Assembly (NCBI GenBank): GCA_034766995.1
Contig: CM068313.1
Location: forward strand, 23,657,512-23,721,511
From: Acanthacorydalis orientalis
Taxonomy: Eukaryota > Arthropoda > Insecta > Megaloptera > Corydalidae
Direction of reading: 5' to 3'
Length of the DNA stretch: 64,000 nt
Shown here: piece by piece, positions 51,898 to 64,000 of the stretch
How the letters are laid out: the number at the start of each line of letters is the position of its first letter
How positions within the stretch are numbered: position 1 is the stretch's first letter
The notes under the pieces: generated by a model
Told to the model about the DNA's origin: nothing
Seen by the model: the letters and a program-made list of their open reading frames with translations, nothing else
Databases searched by the model: none
Position numbers and translations under genes: made by a program

Positions 51898-51903
51898 TTT
51901 ATT
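51898..51903 (-). terminator. Possible poly(A) signal of ZDHHC8
   Basis: AATAAA on the minus strand, about 190 nt past the stop codon; another lies at 51563-51568. Which is used cannot be told. Confidence 0.4.
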
Positions 51904-52091
51904 AATAGCGAGATTTACGTTATATCAAATTACTATTTGATACGTGGATAATTCACATATAGTCTACAAACTTATGTAAAACGTCCACTATAAAAGTTTT
52001 AGCCAGTTTTCAAATGTAATTCTAAAATAATGCACTGACCAATGCGCGTTCTTTCCTCAGTCTCCATATCTCACTCCTGTTGTCGATATCG

Positions 52092-54746
52092 CTATACGGA
52101 TATTTCATAATTCATATCATAGACACTTGTGCGGTCAGGTGTTGGAGGTGAAGCACCAACAATCGGCACAGAACTTTTCATTTCCATTGAATCAGACATT
52201 TCGAGGGCACGAACGAAAGACATTGGCCTTCGTCTTTGATCCTGAGCCACTTGTGTTGATGATTGCACTCCCGGTGGCATCGATGCAATTGGCTGCTTTC
52301 GACGGCCTTGCTGTGGACTTTGCTGAGTAGGTACTGGTGGAAAAACAGCAACACCTCCTCTAAGAGCAGGATGATAAGCAGGTGTTTGTCGTTGATACGT
52401 CATTTGTTGTGTTGTAGGGGACGTTGGATTTGATCGATAAAAATCATGATGAACTGTAGGTTGTGGTTGACTTGATTGTGGTCTTGTTGACAAAGGTGCT
52501 TGATGAGTCGGAACAATACCCTGTTGATAAGTACCTGGAGATGTATCTTTCCACATATATATGCCTCTTTGAGGTGAACCAGCTAATTCACGAATATTAT
52601 CAACTGTATTATTGGTTCTTGCATAAGTTAATTCAGCTCCTTGACGAACTAATTCACCTTCTGATAAAAATCGACGTTGAGGGCTGCCATAACCACCTTG
52701 ATGACTTGGACCAGGTCTTGCTTGTGTTGGAAAATCATAGTATTGTGTAGAAGGCTGCTGAACACTAATAAAATCTGGACGACGGGGCTGTGTTGGAGTT
52801 CCTGGATTCGATCTAGATATAAAAATTAAAATAATAATTAAATATTCTTCGCCAAATTAGGCATGCAGGGCTGATTATTTTATAAATTTAAATCAATTTT
52901 AAATATCCATATTTATCATTTGTAAAAAAAAATCTAAATAAATAAATATATATATATATATATATATATACGAACATAATTTATTTTTTTTTACAAAAAG
53001 TGAACATAAAATACTTAAATAGCTATTAGATATAACATTATTTAATTACTATTATTATAACTCATAATTAATTTAAAAATGAATACTACCATAATTATCA
53101 TTATAAATTAAATATTCTATTAATTTACAAATCATTTTTAATAAAATGCTTATTATATATTATAATTAAATTCCAACAAATATTTTTAGTACTTATATAT
53201 CTTACAAATATATAGTATATGTATGTATGCATTTAAAAATTATAAAAACAAATAAACACGTACTTTAAAAAATGAGAAAGTATTCTTAACATATTCAAAT
53301 TTATTCAAACCCTGCATACCTATTCTAAAGCAATTGAACTAGTTTACATTTAAAACAGCAATAACTGACTAAAAAAGCATTAGCGGCTCTACAAGGAAAC
53401 AATGGTTTACCAATATGATTCGTTGTGAGGACCCGCCAGACGACCTCATCTCCACCTATATAATACACCGAATTACTGTTTTGTCCGAATGCACCGAAAA
53501 TGCACTAGCAAGCATCATGCCATACATGAAAACCAAACTGACACACCTTAGTTGTCTTGATATTTTATATTTTTTTAATTATAATTTAATTAAAACTTCT
53601 CCAAGATTCATTTAAATGGTATAAAAGATTTAGCATGACTTTTCAGCAAAATAGTATAAAGTAGCAAATCAAATATAATTTTAACCTAATTAATTTGTAT
53701 AACAAAAGTCATTTATAGTGTCATTATTAATAGTTCAATGATACATTTTTTTTATAAATACAAGAAAATAATAGGAATTATTTAATAAACTTTTATATAG
53801 ATATCAAATTATTTTTTTTATGCTGTCAATCTTTTTTAATAAAAATAATAGTAAAATAATTCAAACAAAATTTCACCTTTACCACATTTAAAATATTTAT
53901 AACCATTAATTGAACTATTTTATTAAACAAAAAAACACGCAAATAAACACACTGCTAAAGCAAATGCGCTACCAGAAACTGGTAGTGATTCATTTTAAAT
54001 CTCACCTTCGAACAGGGCTGGACATAGCTAATGGTGTTGCAACACCTAGAGCTTTCACCCTCTGTTGCATAGTAGGAGATGGTCTGTAAGGACCTCGAGC
54101 AGCCAAAGGATGCCGTGGAGGAGAATCCGTGCCATTTGTTCCATTTTGATTGCTCACTGGCACATTTGGTAAGCCACTAGCTGAAACCATTCCTCCACCA
54201 CTAGTAGTAATTAGAAAATTATTTTTACTTCCATGTCGTTGAAGAGGAGGTGGTGTAGGTTCACAATCAGCAGAAACAGAAGCACCTGGTTCCATATCTG
54301 TATCAAGATCTGATGGACAATCACGACCTGGAGAAAGCTGAAAATAATTTTAATTCTCAGAAATTTAAATAAACAAGAATATTATTCAAAAAAGTTATTA
54401 CACATGTTATTTATAATTACTTGTAGACTTTTTGATAAAACCAATTTAGTTTAATTATTCATAAATAGTATTTATGCAGATCAATATTTCTTAATATAAT
54501 CTGTTTTTAAACTAGTATGGATATGTTCATATAGATATCATTATGTGCAAATTTAAACATAAAAATACACACACAGACATATTTCCATACAAATACTTAT
54601 AAAAATAAATATGAAATTATGAAGTGGAAAAATAAATATCTTGTTAATAAAGAAAAATTGTTAACATTTTAAATAAATACTTAGTGTACTTACAATAAAA
54701 ATGTGTTCAGTTATTTTGTACACTTAATAAATATGAATTTAGCAAT

Positions 54747-54811
<65 letters not shown>

Positions 54812-55095
54812 GTGTGTATGTGTGTTTGTATGTACAGGGGTGACATTGGAAAAAAGAAAACTAATATAATAACACATAAAAAAGACGAGGGAAAAAAACT
54901 TTAAACCAATAAATATAAAAATATCCAAAGAGATCAAAAGTAATCAGATTATAGGAATATCTGTAAATTAAGATAAAGATTTATAGAAACTAAAATCACT
55001 AAAATATTCAAATCACAAGAACCTTTAGTCAATAGTGTATCATTATACTTGGAAGATAATATATGAATAATTTTATATATATATATACACACACG

Positions 55096-55126
<31 letters not shown>

Positions 55127-55547
55127 GTGTGCGTGCGTGTGTGATTGCTCCTAAACAACTCAATTATATATACATTGTAAAGTAAAAACTCGCAAGTGGC
55201 TGTCCAGCTCAGCAATATGACAATAGTTATAAAGCATTCAAATCTGTATTGGATTCCCATTTACAATAAATTAAATTTTTCATATTTTATATATATATAT
55301 ACACATATACACTTTCAATTGTTTATATATTGTAATTTTTTAACATATTTTGTTAACATTTCAAGAATAAATATACATGAGTACACTTTCAAAATAAGCA
55401 ATTGTCTTTTGTTTGATGGGAAATAATTAAAATTTTTAATTAACTAGTTAATTAAATTTTAATCTTTACTCATACCCATACGCTTATATGCCCACACGCT
55501 TATCTTACTTTAAATTTAAATATTCAATCACATAAAAGATTATAACC

Positions 55548-55594
<47 letters not shown>

Positions 55595-58500
55595 AATGTA
55601 AGTCATACTACATTCAACAACAAAGTATAATACTAACTTGAGAACTCTATCACATGCTTCACATATTAATAAATTATTAATGAAAAGAAATATTCATACA
55701 ATCACTTTTTAGTGCAATCTTTTTACATTCTATGAAAAGTACATATTTAAAATTCATGCCATAATATTTAATCGCAAAGGGGTTATTTTTGTAAAGTGCT
55801 TTATAAATTAAATTTTTATACCATTAGAAAAACAGTAATTTCTTTTTTATATACACATGTGTGTACACATCTAAATGCACACTTATATTCAATATATAAC
55901 ATTGTAAAATAACATAAAATTTAATTTATAAATATTTTTACACTAAATAAGCATTGCAGAAAGCAATTTGCTCAAGCATAATACATTCAAACATTTTTTT
56001 AAAAAAACAACTAAAAAATACTTTCTTCAATAAACATTTCAATTCTAAAAATATTTTTATACGTGATTAAAATTTGTAATATTTAATACTCAAAAAATAT
56101 TTTTCTATTTGAAAATATATTATTTCGAAAAGATTTAATTTTTACTACAGTAATTTTTTAACTTTTTTTGAGGTTACTATTTTTCTTCTTTTCCACTGCC
56201 AGTTTTGTCTATTCCAACATTGTCAGGTGGATATTGAATATTTACCTGACAATGTCAGAACAGACAAAACCAGTCAAGGAAAAAAAATAACGACCTCAAA
56301 GAGAAGAAATAAGCAATTCAAATCCAGAGACACAGGTACAAAACAAATTACAAATGCAAATTTTGCTTATTTTATTATAACGTAAAAATAATATAATAAT
56401 AATGTAATAATTTAAACAAAAATAAATTTGAAACTTTATAGAAGTGTACTGTTTTAGTAAAGTATTTAAATATTCTAAAATAAAAATAATATATCAAAAG
56501 TTACAAATTAAAATAAACCACGAATACAGAAAAAATAATACTAAGTGAAAAGAAAAAGATATATAACTTAAAAGAAAAAGATATATAACTTAAAAAAAAA
56601 ATAAAACAAAAAGAATAATGCTTACAAAACATTGATTATAAAATTAAAGTTAACATCTTGGTAAAATTTAATTTTTAAATTCCAGTTTTTAATATATTTT
56701 AATTTTAAAAATAAAATTTATAATATTTATATTTATTTATTTACAACAGCCTTTATTTTAATATTCATATAAACAATATATATATATATAAAATATATAT
56801 ATATATATATACACACTGCATGCACACACATTCATACACAGCAATATTCAATAAAATCCAGGCACTGTTTTTGAACAGAATAATTCATAAAAATTGTTTT
56901 TAATATTTATTATATTAAGTATAGAAAATTTACTTACTCCCAGGAGTCGAGAAAAAAAAGAAACAAAAATTTTTACAATAACTGTAAATAGGGAAAATAT
57001 GTTTTTATAAAAATCTTCCCGTAATGAAATATTTGGTACTTTTTGTCTTACTCCAGAATTTCATAAAATAACTCATTTTTTTATGTATTAATTTAAGATG
57101 TCAGGATTTTATTTAAGAATGCATGTTACACTACTATTAGAAATTTAATATTAAAATACTCGTTTAATCCAAAATCTTTTCAAACTAGCAATTAATCACT
57201 AAAAAAAGAATATATATGTATTGTTAAAAAATCACATTAGTAGTCAATATACACCAAGATGTTCTCCATTTAAACTGATACCATTTCAAACTAGCATAGG
57301 ATGCTGGCAATGAGCCTTACCTTATTATAAGCATTGGAACTGGCATTCCTAACCCCATTGCTGTTATCCATGTACGTTTTTACCTGGTTTTCATTGGTGA
57401 TAGTCGCAATGACTCCTGCTTGAGATGCACCAGCTCGTTTTTTCCCTGCACCACGAGCTGCTTTCATCAGGCTAGTTAATCGATGAAACCATATATTTAG
57501 AACACTTTGTATATAAATAAAACACAAAAACTTTTAAAACAGGTAGGCTCAACAGAACATACACTATTACACACAATTATACTCTTAGAAAATACATATT
57601 TACACCCTTGTAATTTATCAATTTTACATTTTCAATCTGTGATTTACCCTATACTAAAACAGATTTAGGAAATTTTAAATTACTAGAAAATAAGATTACT
57701 AAGTACTGATTATATACCTCGAAAATTTATTTCTGCTTGTAAAAACAGTTTTATTCTATTCAAATGATTGATTAAAATTCAATTCACATCCAATTATACA
57801 ATTGTACCGAGACCTCTTTAACATACATTTTTTTGAAATGTATATCATATCTAAGAATTTATCGAATTATGTATTTATACTTATAATGCATGTAAATTAA
57901 ATCTTACTGTGAAAAAGCATCTGAATACAGTACAAATCTTATTTTAATTTAACAACAAAAATAAATCAAAACTCATCTACCGTATATATATTATATATAT
58001 ATATATATATCAAACAAAACATTACTTATCAATCAAAGTAATTCATTAATTATTACATTTTATTTATAAACTATTTTTTTCATAAAGTAATCATATTTTA
58101 TAATTTTTTCATAGTCTTTGAAGAATTAACAATTAAAGAATTGAAAAAAATAAATAAATAGAGCCAAACACATACTCTTATTCACATTATTACCTGGGAT
58201 ATTGTGGTCCAAACTGAGTATAACAACAATTATTCCAACAGCCTCGAGAAAAAGGATTATAGCCACCTTTAAATTTCCCGGTAACTTGTTCATTAGTGGT
58301 TCGACCTCTTGATACTAACACCATGTGAAAACCTGTCAGACCAAAGATAGGAATAGCTAACAAAGCCACAATACCCATCAAAACCATACTAAATTTTTAC
58401 TGTTAAAGAAAATTGTTATATCACAATAAATCAATAAGAGTTTAAAATTACTACATTTTAAACTTAAATGGTTTATAAACAAAACTTGTACATTTTCTAA

Positions 58501-59029
58501 AATACTTTAATCCAATATTACTTGTATATAGAACTTAAAAAAATGTATAAATAACATTAAAATATTTCATATAAAATTGTATTTAAAGGATACGCTACAA
58601 TAGGTGCAACTTCTGACAGCTTTTCTTTGTTATTTAATACAAACACAAGACTTAATCCAAAAATACTTATCATGTGAAGACTTAATGATATGAGGAAAAA
58701 GAAAAAAAATCGATAATTCCGTCTACCTATACAATTGTTGACCCATGGGCAGTGATGATCGAATGTCTAAAAACAATTCAGTCATTATTTTTTTAAAAAA
58801 ATATATAGCTGAATAATAATAGTTACCTCAATACAATGATTGCAAACACTACAATGAGAACATCTTGGGGGTCTATAAAATTTACATGTAACACACCACT
58901 TCATTCGTACTGTTATACCATTAATATTTACATTTCTATACAAAGGTGCTCTAAATTCATCATCTCTTTCTTCATCCGGGGGAGCTAAAAACATTAAAAT
59001 AATAAACAAAATGAATGTATGTGTATTTG

Positions 59030-59125
<96 letters not shown>

Positions 59126-59547
59126 TTATAAATATACTTATAGATAGATACACAGGTATAAACATATAAGAATATACATACATATATACATTCACATATA
59201 CATTTTTTTGTTTTTACATATAATTTCACACATTTATTTTAAATGACTGTAATATTACAATACTTATACCTTTCGGTATAACTCCTGGATCCATAAAAGT
59301 AGCCAATGTGAAATTGGCTAAGACAAAAAATGTAATTACACCTTGATATGCAGGGACCCATGGATGAGGAAAAATATAATATTGACACCTATATAATAAT
59401 ACAGAATTAGTAGGGTATGACAAAATATACACACAATAACCTTGTTTGAACTCACGGATAATAGAAAAAAAGCGTCGTTGTACTAAGCAATAAAGTCCAA
59501 GCAAATGTTGCAGGGATATATCTTGTTTTGACATCACATTTGGGCAT
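52092..59547 (-). CDS. ZDHHC8: ZDHHC5/8-type palmitoyltransferase (8 exons, 646 aa)
   Basis: Exons in transcript order: 59547-59456, 59388-59270, 58984-58827, 58766-58594, 58388-58194, 57471-57321, 54337-54006, 52812-52092. All junctions are GT..AG with matching phases, 1941 nt in total. The enzyme transfers palmitate to cysteines of membrane proteins. It starts [19 protein letters not shown]1 is about residues 13-30 and TM2 about 48-63, followed by the DPG motif (64-66). The cysteine-rich domain has [15 protein letters not shown], with the catalytic DHHC at about 126-129. TM3 is about 146-166 and TM4 about 182-200, followed by the TTNE motif (TTxE) at about 211-214 and then [15 protein letters not shown]. 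The long Pro/Gln/Ser-rich cytoplasmic tail contains [20 protein letters not shown] and ends YEISV, the same PDZ-binding tail as vertebrate ZDHHC5/8. Key residues are intact. ZDHHC5 and ZDHHC8 share one insect orthologue, so the symbol is a class label. Alternative exons were not excluded. Confidence 0.92.
52949..52971. repeat. Short (TA)n run in ZDHHC8 intron 7
   Basis: TA run of about 22 bp. The rest of intron 7 (52813-54005) is AT-rich except for a GC-richer stretch at about 53405-53560. Confidence 0.8.
54751..54809. repeat. (TA)n microsatellite in ZDHHC8 intron 6
   Basis: TA run of about 58 bp, followed by TGTGTATG repeats. Confidence 0.9.
55074..55141. repeat. (TA)n(CA)n compound microsatellite in ZDHHC8 intron 6
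   Basis: TA, CACACGCA, TA and GTGTGCGTG blocks; the two outer dinucleotide tracts are mutually complementary. Further TA runs in the same intron are at 55550-55591 and 56777-56813. Confidence 0.85.
56163..56303. repeat. Long hairpin (about 60-bp arms) in ZDHHC8 intron 6
   Basis: The left arm 56163-56228 and right arm 56244-56303 are imperfect reverse complements around a 15-nt loop. The inner stem ACATTGTCAGGT/ACCTGACAATGT is perfect. It continues through GTTTTGTCTATTC/GAACAGACAAAAC and ends in TTTGAGGT/ACCTCAAA. No ORF. It could be a short MITE or a transcribed hairpin RNA precursor. Confidence 0.75.
59033..59117. repeat. (TA)n microsatellite in ZDHHC8 intron 2
   Basis: TA run of about 85 bp, some 48 bp upstream of the exon 3 acceptor. 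Confidence 0.9.
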
Positions 59548-59995
59548 TATGCCGAAAGAAAAATTAAAAACACACTATTTAAGAAAGTTTTCTACGAGAG
59601 AACAACATGGCCGCACCTAAAATGATAATCTTTAAACACAATTTTCACAAGAATACACCACACAAAACAGTTCATAAATTACAATAACAACAAATATACT
59701 GATTAATATATCTTTCTTTAATAGGCAGTGATGTCGAGTGGACAATATTCTTTGCACGAATTTTAAACATAACCGGCCTGATATCTGGGACTGAATAGTA
59801 TGACATGAGAAGAAAGTAAAACAGAATATACAATGTAAAATACAAAATATTTCTAAATTTCAATTTTATCTATGGCTAGATTAGCAGTAATTATGTACGG
59901 TTGTAACTATAGATTAAACTTTCAATATGGCTGTCAAACTTGTATTTATTTGTAATATATAAAAAAATGTCCTCACAAGAAATGTATATACACAG

Positions 59996-60123
<128 letters not shown>

Positions 60124-60344
60124 TATACATATTTACATACATCATATATACACATTTTCATGTATAATTTTCATATATTTACAAAAAAAAATTCATTTAC
60201 AAGCAGTTTATAAAAAGACTGTGTCTTTATCAGTGTCGATTAAGTTGTTTTTGCAAATAATTACCACAGATCATTTATAGATATAGTAACTTTTTACTGT
60301 AAATAATGATAAATAATATTTAATATTAATAATTATACAATTTA

Positions 60345-60358
60345 TCAGTAGATGGCGC
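60345..60358 (+). promoter_or_regulatory. CTCF-like binding site
   Basis: TCAGTAGATGGCGC matches the CTCF consensus CCASYAGRKGGCRC at 13 of 14 positions (only the first C differs) and contains the insect core AGATGGCGC. It stands out in otherwise AT-rich DNA between two divergent genes. Confidence 0.6.
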
Positions 60359-60496
60359 GAAGTTCTAGTAAACATATCCAAAAATGGCGTGAATTGATTT
60401 TCCTATGAAAACTATTCTAGTGTTAATAAATCGGTAATTTTTTTAAATTTAATATAGAACAATATTTTGAATCTGTTACATTTTTGTTTTTAATAT

Positions 60497-60648
<152 letters not shown>

Positions 60649-60779
60649 AATAAATATAAATATAATATATTCATTATTGTATAATATACCATAGTAACAT
60701 ATATTTTAAAGTTTATTTTGACTAACTGAAAAGTGAAATATTTATGTTTTAGCAAAAAAGAATTATAAAATTTATTCTA

Positions 60780-63750
60780 ATGGAACAAAAAACAGAATTT
60801 TCTTGCATTCTGTGCAATCATAAATTGGAATCAAAAGATGCTCTCCAGGAACATTTTAGAAAACATGCAAATAAAGAAATACCATCAGAAAAATTGAAAG
60901 TTATATCTAAACCCAAACTTAAAAATGAAAATAAAAATTTTGAAAAAGTACCATGTGATCTATGTTCAATGGAATTCGATTCTACTACACTCGCAATACA
61001 ACACAGATATAGGAAACATCCACAGAATGTTTCTAAACATTATTGCGGATTTTGTGGGATGCAATTTCCAATAAAAGTATTTATTTAATATAAATATTAT
61101 GCCTTTTAATATTATGTAATATGTATATGTGAATTTATAAAAAATGACATATAGATAAGTAAGACAATATTGTTCTAATATTTTGCCAATTTAGAAATAT
61201 ATAACATTGTAGATAACTTCTCTTATTATATTTTAAGGAAAATATAATCTGAAAAGGCCATATCCAATTATAAAATATTATGTTTAGGATTTAAGTTGTT
61301 AAAAATAATTAAAATATAGGTAAAAATTATACAATTTCTAGTTTTTAACCTAATTTGTGTATTATTTCTTAAAAATAAATTTAATATTGTAATTTGTGGT
61401 AATATAGAATAATTATAAAGTTTTTTTTTAAAATATCCCTGTTACATATATTTATTATAAATGAAAAAGCAAGTTTATATCAATATTAATTATGTTAACA
61501 TTTTCAAACACATTACTTTTTAAATTTCACATTGTACTTGTGAATATTACAGTGTTTATTTTCATATATATCAATAAAATTTTATATTTTTTATTTGTTT
61601 CTGTAAATATATTAGTATATTAAAAAAGTAGTTCTTGTTTGTGTTAAGTAACTTTTGTTTATTATTTTATTTTAATTGTAAGTATAGAATTGTTCTCTAA
61701 TAAATTTTTTTTTTAGTATACGAGAGATAAACATTTACCTATACATGGAAGTTCAAAACCAGAAGGTTCATTTCCTTGTACTGATTGTGGAACAGAATTT
61801 TTTACAAAATCTGGGAGAGACTATCACATAAAATCAGCTCACTATCGAGTTACAAGTTTATTTCAACCTGTAAATACACCTTTACCATCAAAAAAAATTC
61901 GGTTCAATAACTGTAATGAGGCTCAATCTGTTTATTATTGTTATTTATGTGGTTCCGAATACATTGTAAAATTTAACTTACAGGTAAAGTGTAAAAAAAA
62001 TTAAAAAATATATTTTTTAAATTGTTTTTCTTATTTGGAAATATTTTACATTATTCATAAAAACAATAACATTAAATGGTATATAATATACATACATACA
62101 TACCTAATACAATTTTATAACAGTGATTTAAATTAAAAAAATAAAATAAGAATATTATTTTATGTACAATTTTTTTAATACTATAGAAACATTTAGAAAA
62201 ATCTCATACAGCAGCTGAAAGAGATACAGTTCCTGAACAAATGATAAGATGTACTACATGTGAAGCATTGTTTTATACCAAAAAAGCCTATGAAACACAT
62301 GCTTTGCATCATAAACCAGATGATCTATATGTAACTAGTGAAGAACAAAGGTATTTTTTCCCAAAATCAATCATTTATTCTTGTTTAAATGTATTATTTA
62401 AATTTTTAATATATTTTTTAGATTACAAACAGTATCGAGAGTAGATCAAGATTTTGATATTCGTAGAGTTCAGTTACCTACAGAGAAGTATATTCCACCA
62501 TACAAATTCCCAAGAAAAAGTCATCTTAAAAATTTATCAGAAGTATATAAAATTAAACAAATATTTGAAATTGAAAATTAATATTAATTTTTTTTTAGAA
62601 ACTCAGTAGAAAAATATCTGATTCAGATGAAGAATTGTCTCCTACATCAGAACCAGATTCAAGTGATAGTGATTCAGAATCATTAAATAGTAGAACAAAA
62701 CATGAAAATCAAATAAATTGTAAAAGAAAGGAACAGGACAATCATAACAATGATTATATTACTGATAATAAAGTACAATATACAGAGCAAAATAATGTAA
62801 TAAATGAGCAGTTACCTCAGAAATCAAGTTACGTAACTTCAAAACAACATGGTAAAAATATAATAAAGAAACGAATTTATGCAATACTAAGTCCAGATGG
62901 TTCTATAAAGGAAATTCAAAAAAGTATTCCTAAAAATGCAGTACTAGCTAAAACACACACAATTAAATTGACAAATAGTAATATTCTTAAAACATTACTA
63001 ACTACTACTACACAAGATAAATCAAATAAAAAAAATATTTTCATTCAGAATAAGCTTAAAATAAATACTGAACCCATAATTAAATTAAAAAGAAATGATA
63101 TAAAACCTATAAAAACATATGCAGGAAAAAAAAAATTCTCTGATGCAGAAAAGTATACTTCAACATTAGATTCAATTAATAAGATTGAAAGTATAAAATC
63201 TGGAAAAATATCGTTTTTAAATAAATCTAATGTAGATAATATTGAAGAAAATATTAATAAGAATGAAAGTGATATAGGTAAAAAAAATGAACATAATACC
63301 GAAATTATAGAAAAACCACGAATACGTGTTTTGAACAAAGAACTTTTTTATGATAATACTAATGAATATGAACAAGAAAAAGTAGATCTAGCAATAGAAA
63401 AAATTAATGAAGAATTATTACAAAATGTTTCTAAAAATGCAAAGAAAGATATAAATGAACAAAAACAAGAAAATGTGGATTTTTTAGTGCATATACCAGT
63501 ATTAGAAACTGAAACGACAGTTATTACAAAAAACTTTTCCCCAAAAAAAGTTATAAAAATTATACTCGATAGACTCCCAGAAAAATATGAACATTTTCTT
63601 CGAATGGAAAAATTAAATGTTCTCCCAAACAGTGATATTGCTAGAAGTCATATAAGTGCATCAACTGTTTCAATGCAAACTGAAAATACAAATGAAACTA
63701 AAACATTAAAAAATATCTCTGGAAAAAAAAATAGAAAAAGAAAATTATAA
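60780..63750 (+). CDS. C2H2 zinc-finger protein, six fingers plus long disordered tail (5 exons, 666 aa)
   Basis: Exons: 60780-61076, 61717-61983, 62187-62350, 62422-62542, 62599-63750. All introns are GT..AG with matching phases, 2001 nt in total. It starts MEQKTEFSCILC. The fingers are ZF1 (C9, C12, H25, H29), ZF2 (C59, C62, H75, H80), ZF3 (C89, C92, H105, H109), ZF4 (C120, C123, H136, H141), ZF5 (C174, C177, H190, H195) and ZF6 (C210, C213, H226, H230). Introns 1 and 2 cut through ZF3 and ZF5. Linkers are long and irregular rather than TGEKP-type. The rest (about residues 244-666) has no recognised domain and is rich in Lys, Asn, Ser and Glu, with an acidic serine stretch (PDSSDSDSES) near 300 and a basic end (KKNRKRKL) that looks like a nuclear signal. 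No ZAD or BTB domain was seen. It is probably a nuclear nucleic-acid-binding protein; orthologue unknown. Confidence 0.85.
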
Positions 63751-64000
63751 TTATACAGTGTATATTGGAAAATAGCAAAGTATTACTAATATTTAAGTTT
63801 TATTATGTTAATTGTAAATTTATTTATATTTTTATTAATCATTTATAAAACATACCTTTCAATTATAAATAAATAAATATAGTAAATTATGTATTTTAAT
63901 AAAATATTAAACCATATTTTTTATAACTTTTATTCAGAAATTGAAAACAGTAAACATTCACAATTTAATTAATTTTTGGAATGAAGTGAAGCAAATAGAA
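63751..64000. other. 3' flank of the zinc-finger gene
   Basis: AT-rich. AATAAATAAA at 63868-63877, about 120 nt past the stop, is the likely poly(A) signal, with another AATAAA near 63899. The last 80 bases show no supported gene. Confidence 0.6.

Overview
This window is AT-rich eukaryotic nuclear DNA, most likely from an insect. Introns have GT..AG borders and are short to medium in length, long (TA)n microsatellites are everywhere, and the genes are animal genes, including a pickpocket-type DEG/ENaC channel exon (an arthropod-rich subfamily). The order cannot be fixed from sequence alone; Hymenoptera would fit. No bacterial, organellar or CRISPR features were seen.

Left half (1-32530), satellite DNA with no convincing gene. 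Positions 1-6275 are a 155-bp tandem satellite (satellite A) organised into higher-order units of about 10 and 6 monomers. Positions 6276-30520 are a second array (satellite B). It is built of alternately inverted blocks of a 186-bp monomer, folded around eight short GC-rich palindromic cores, giving tandem giant palindromes of 2.4-3.3 kb. Satellite A resumes at 30521-31686 as an older, diverged subfamily. It is followed by a degenerate repeat of about 60 bp (31687-32530) before genic DNA begins.

Right half (32530-64000), genes. A terminal exon of a pickpocket-like sodium channel (33110-33456, +) sits next to the satellite, with no upstream exons between it and the array. WDR75/UTP17 (34532-48493, -) was rebuilt as nine phase-compatible exons encoding 843 aa. 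Its 9.2-kb last intron holds a decayed piggyBac transposon (+), two MITE-like palindromic elements, and a nested two-exon gene (41671-42836, +) for a 69-aa secreted cationic peptide that I do not recognise. Next is a ZDHHC5/8-type palmitoyltransferase (52092-59547, -): eight exons, 646 aa, with an intact DHHC core and a C-terminal EISV tail like the vertebrate proteins. Divergent from it is a six-finger C2H2 zinc-finger gene (60780-63750, +): five exons, 666 aa. A near-consensus CTCF site lies between these two divergent genes.

WDR75 belongs to the small-subunit processome (rRNA synthesis), ZDHHC8 to membrane protein palmitoylation, and the zinc-finger protein is probably nuclear. Nothing suggests that these neighbours share a pathway. 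The most unusual parts are the palindromic satellite array and the nested peptide gene.
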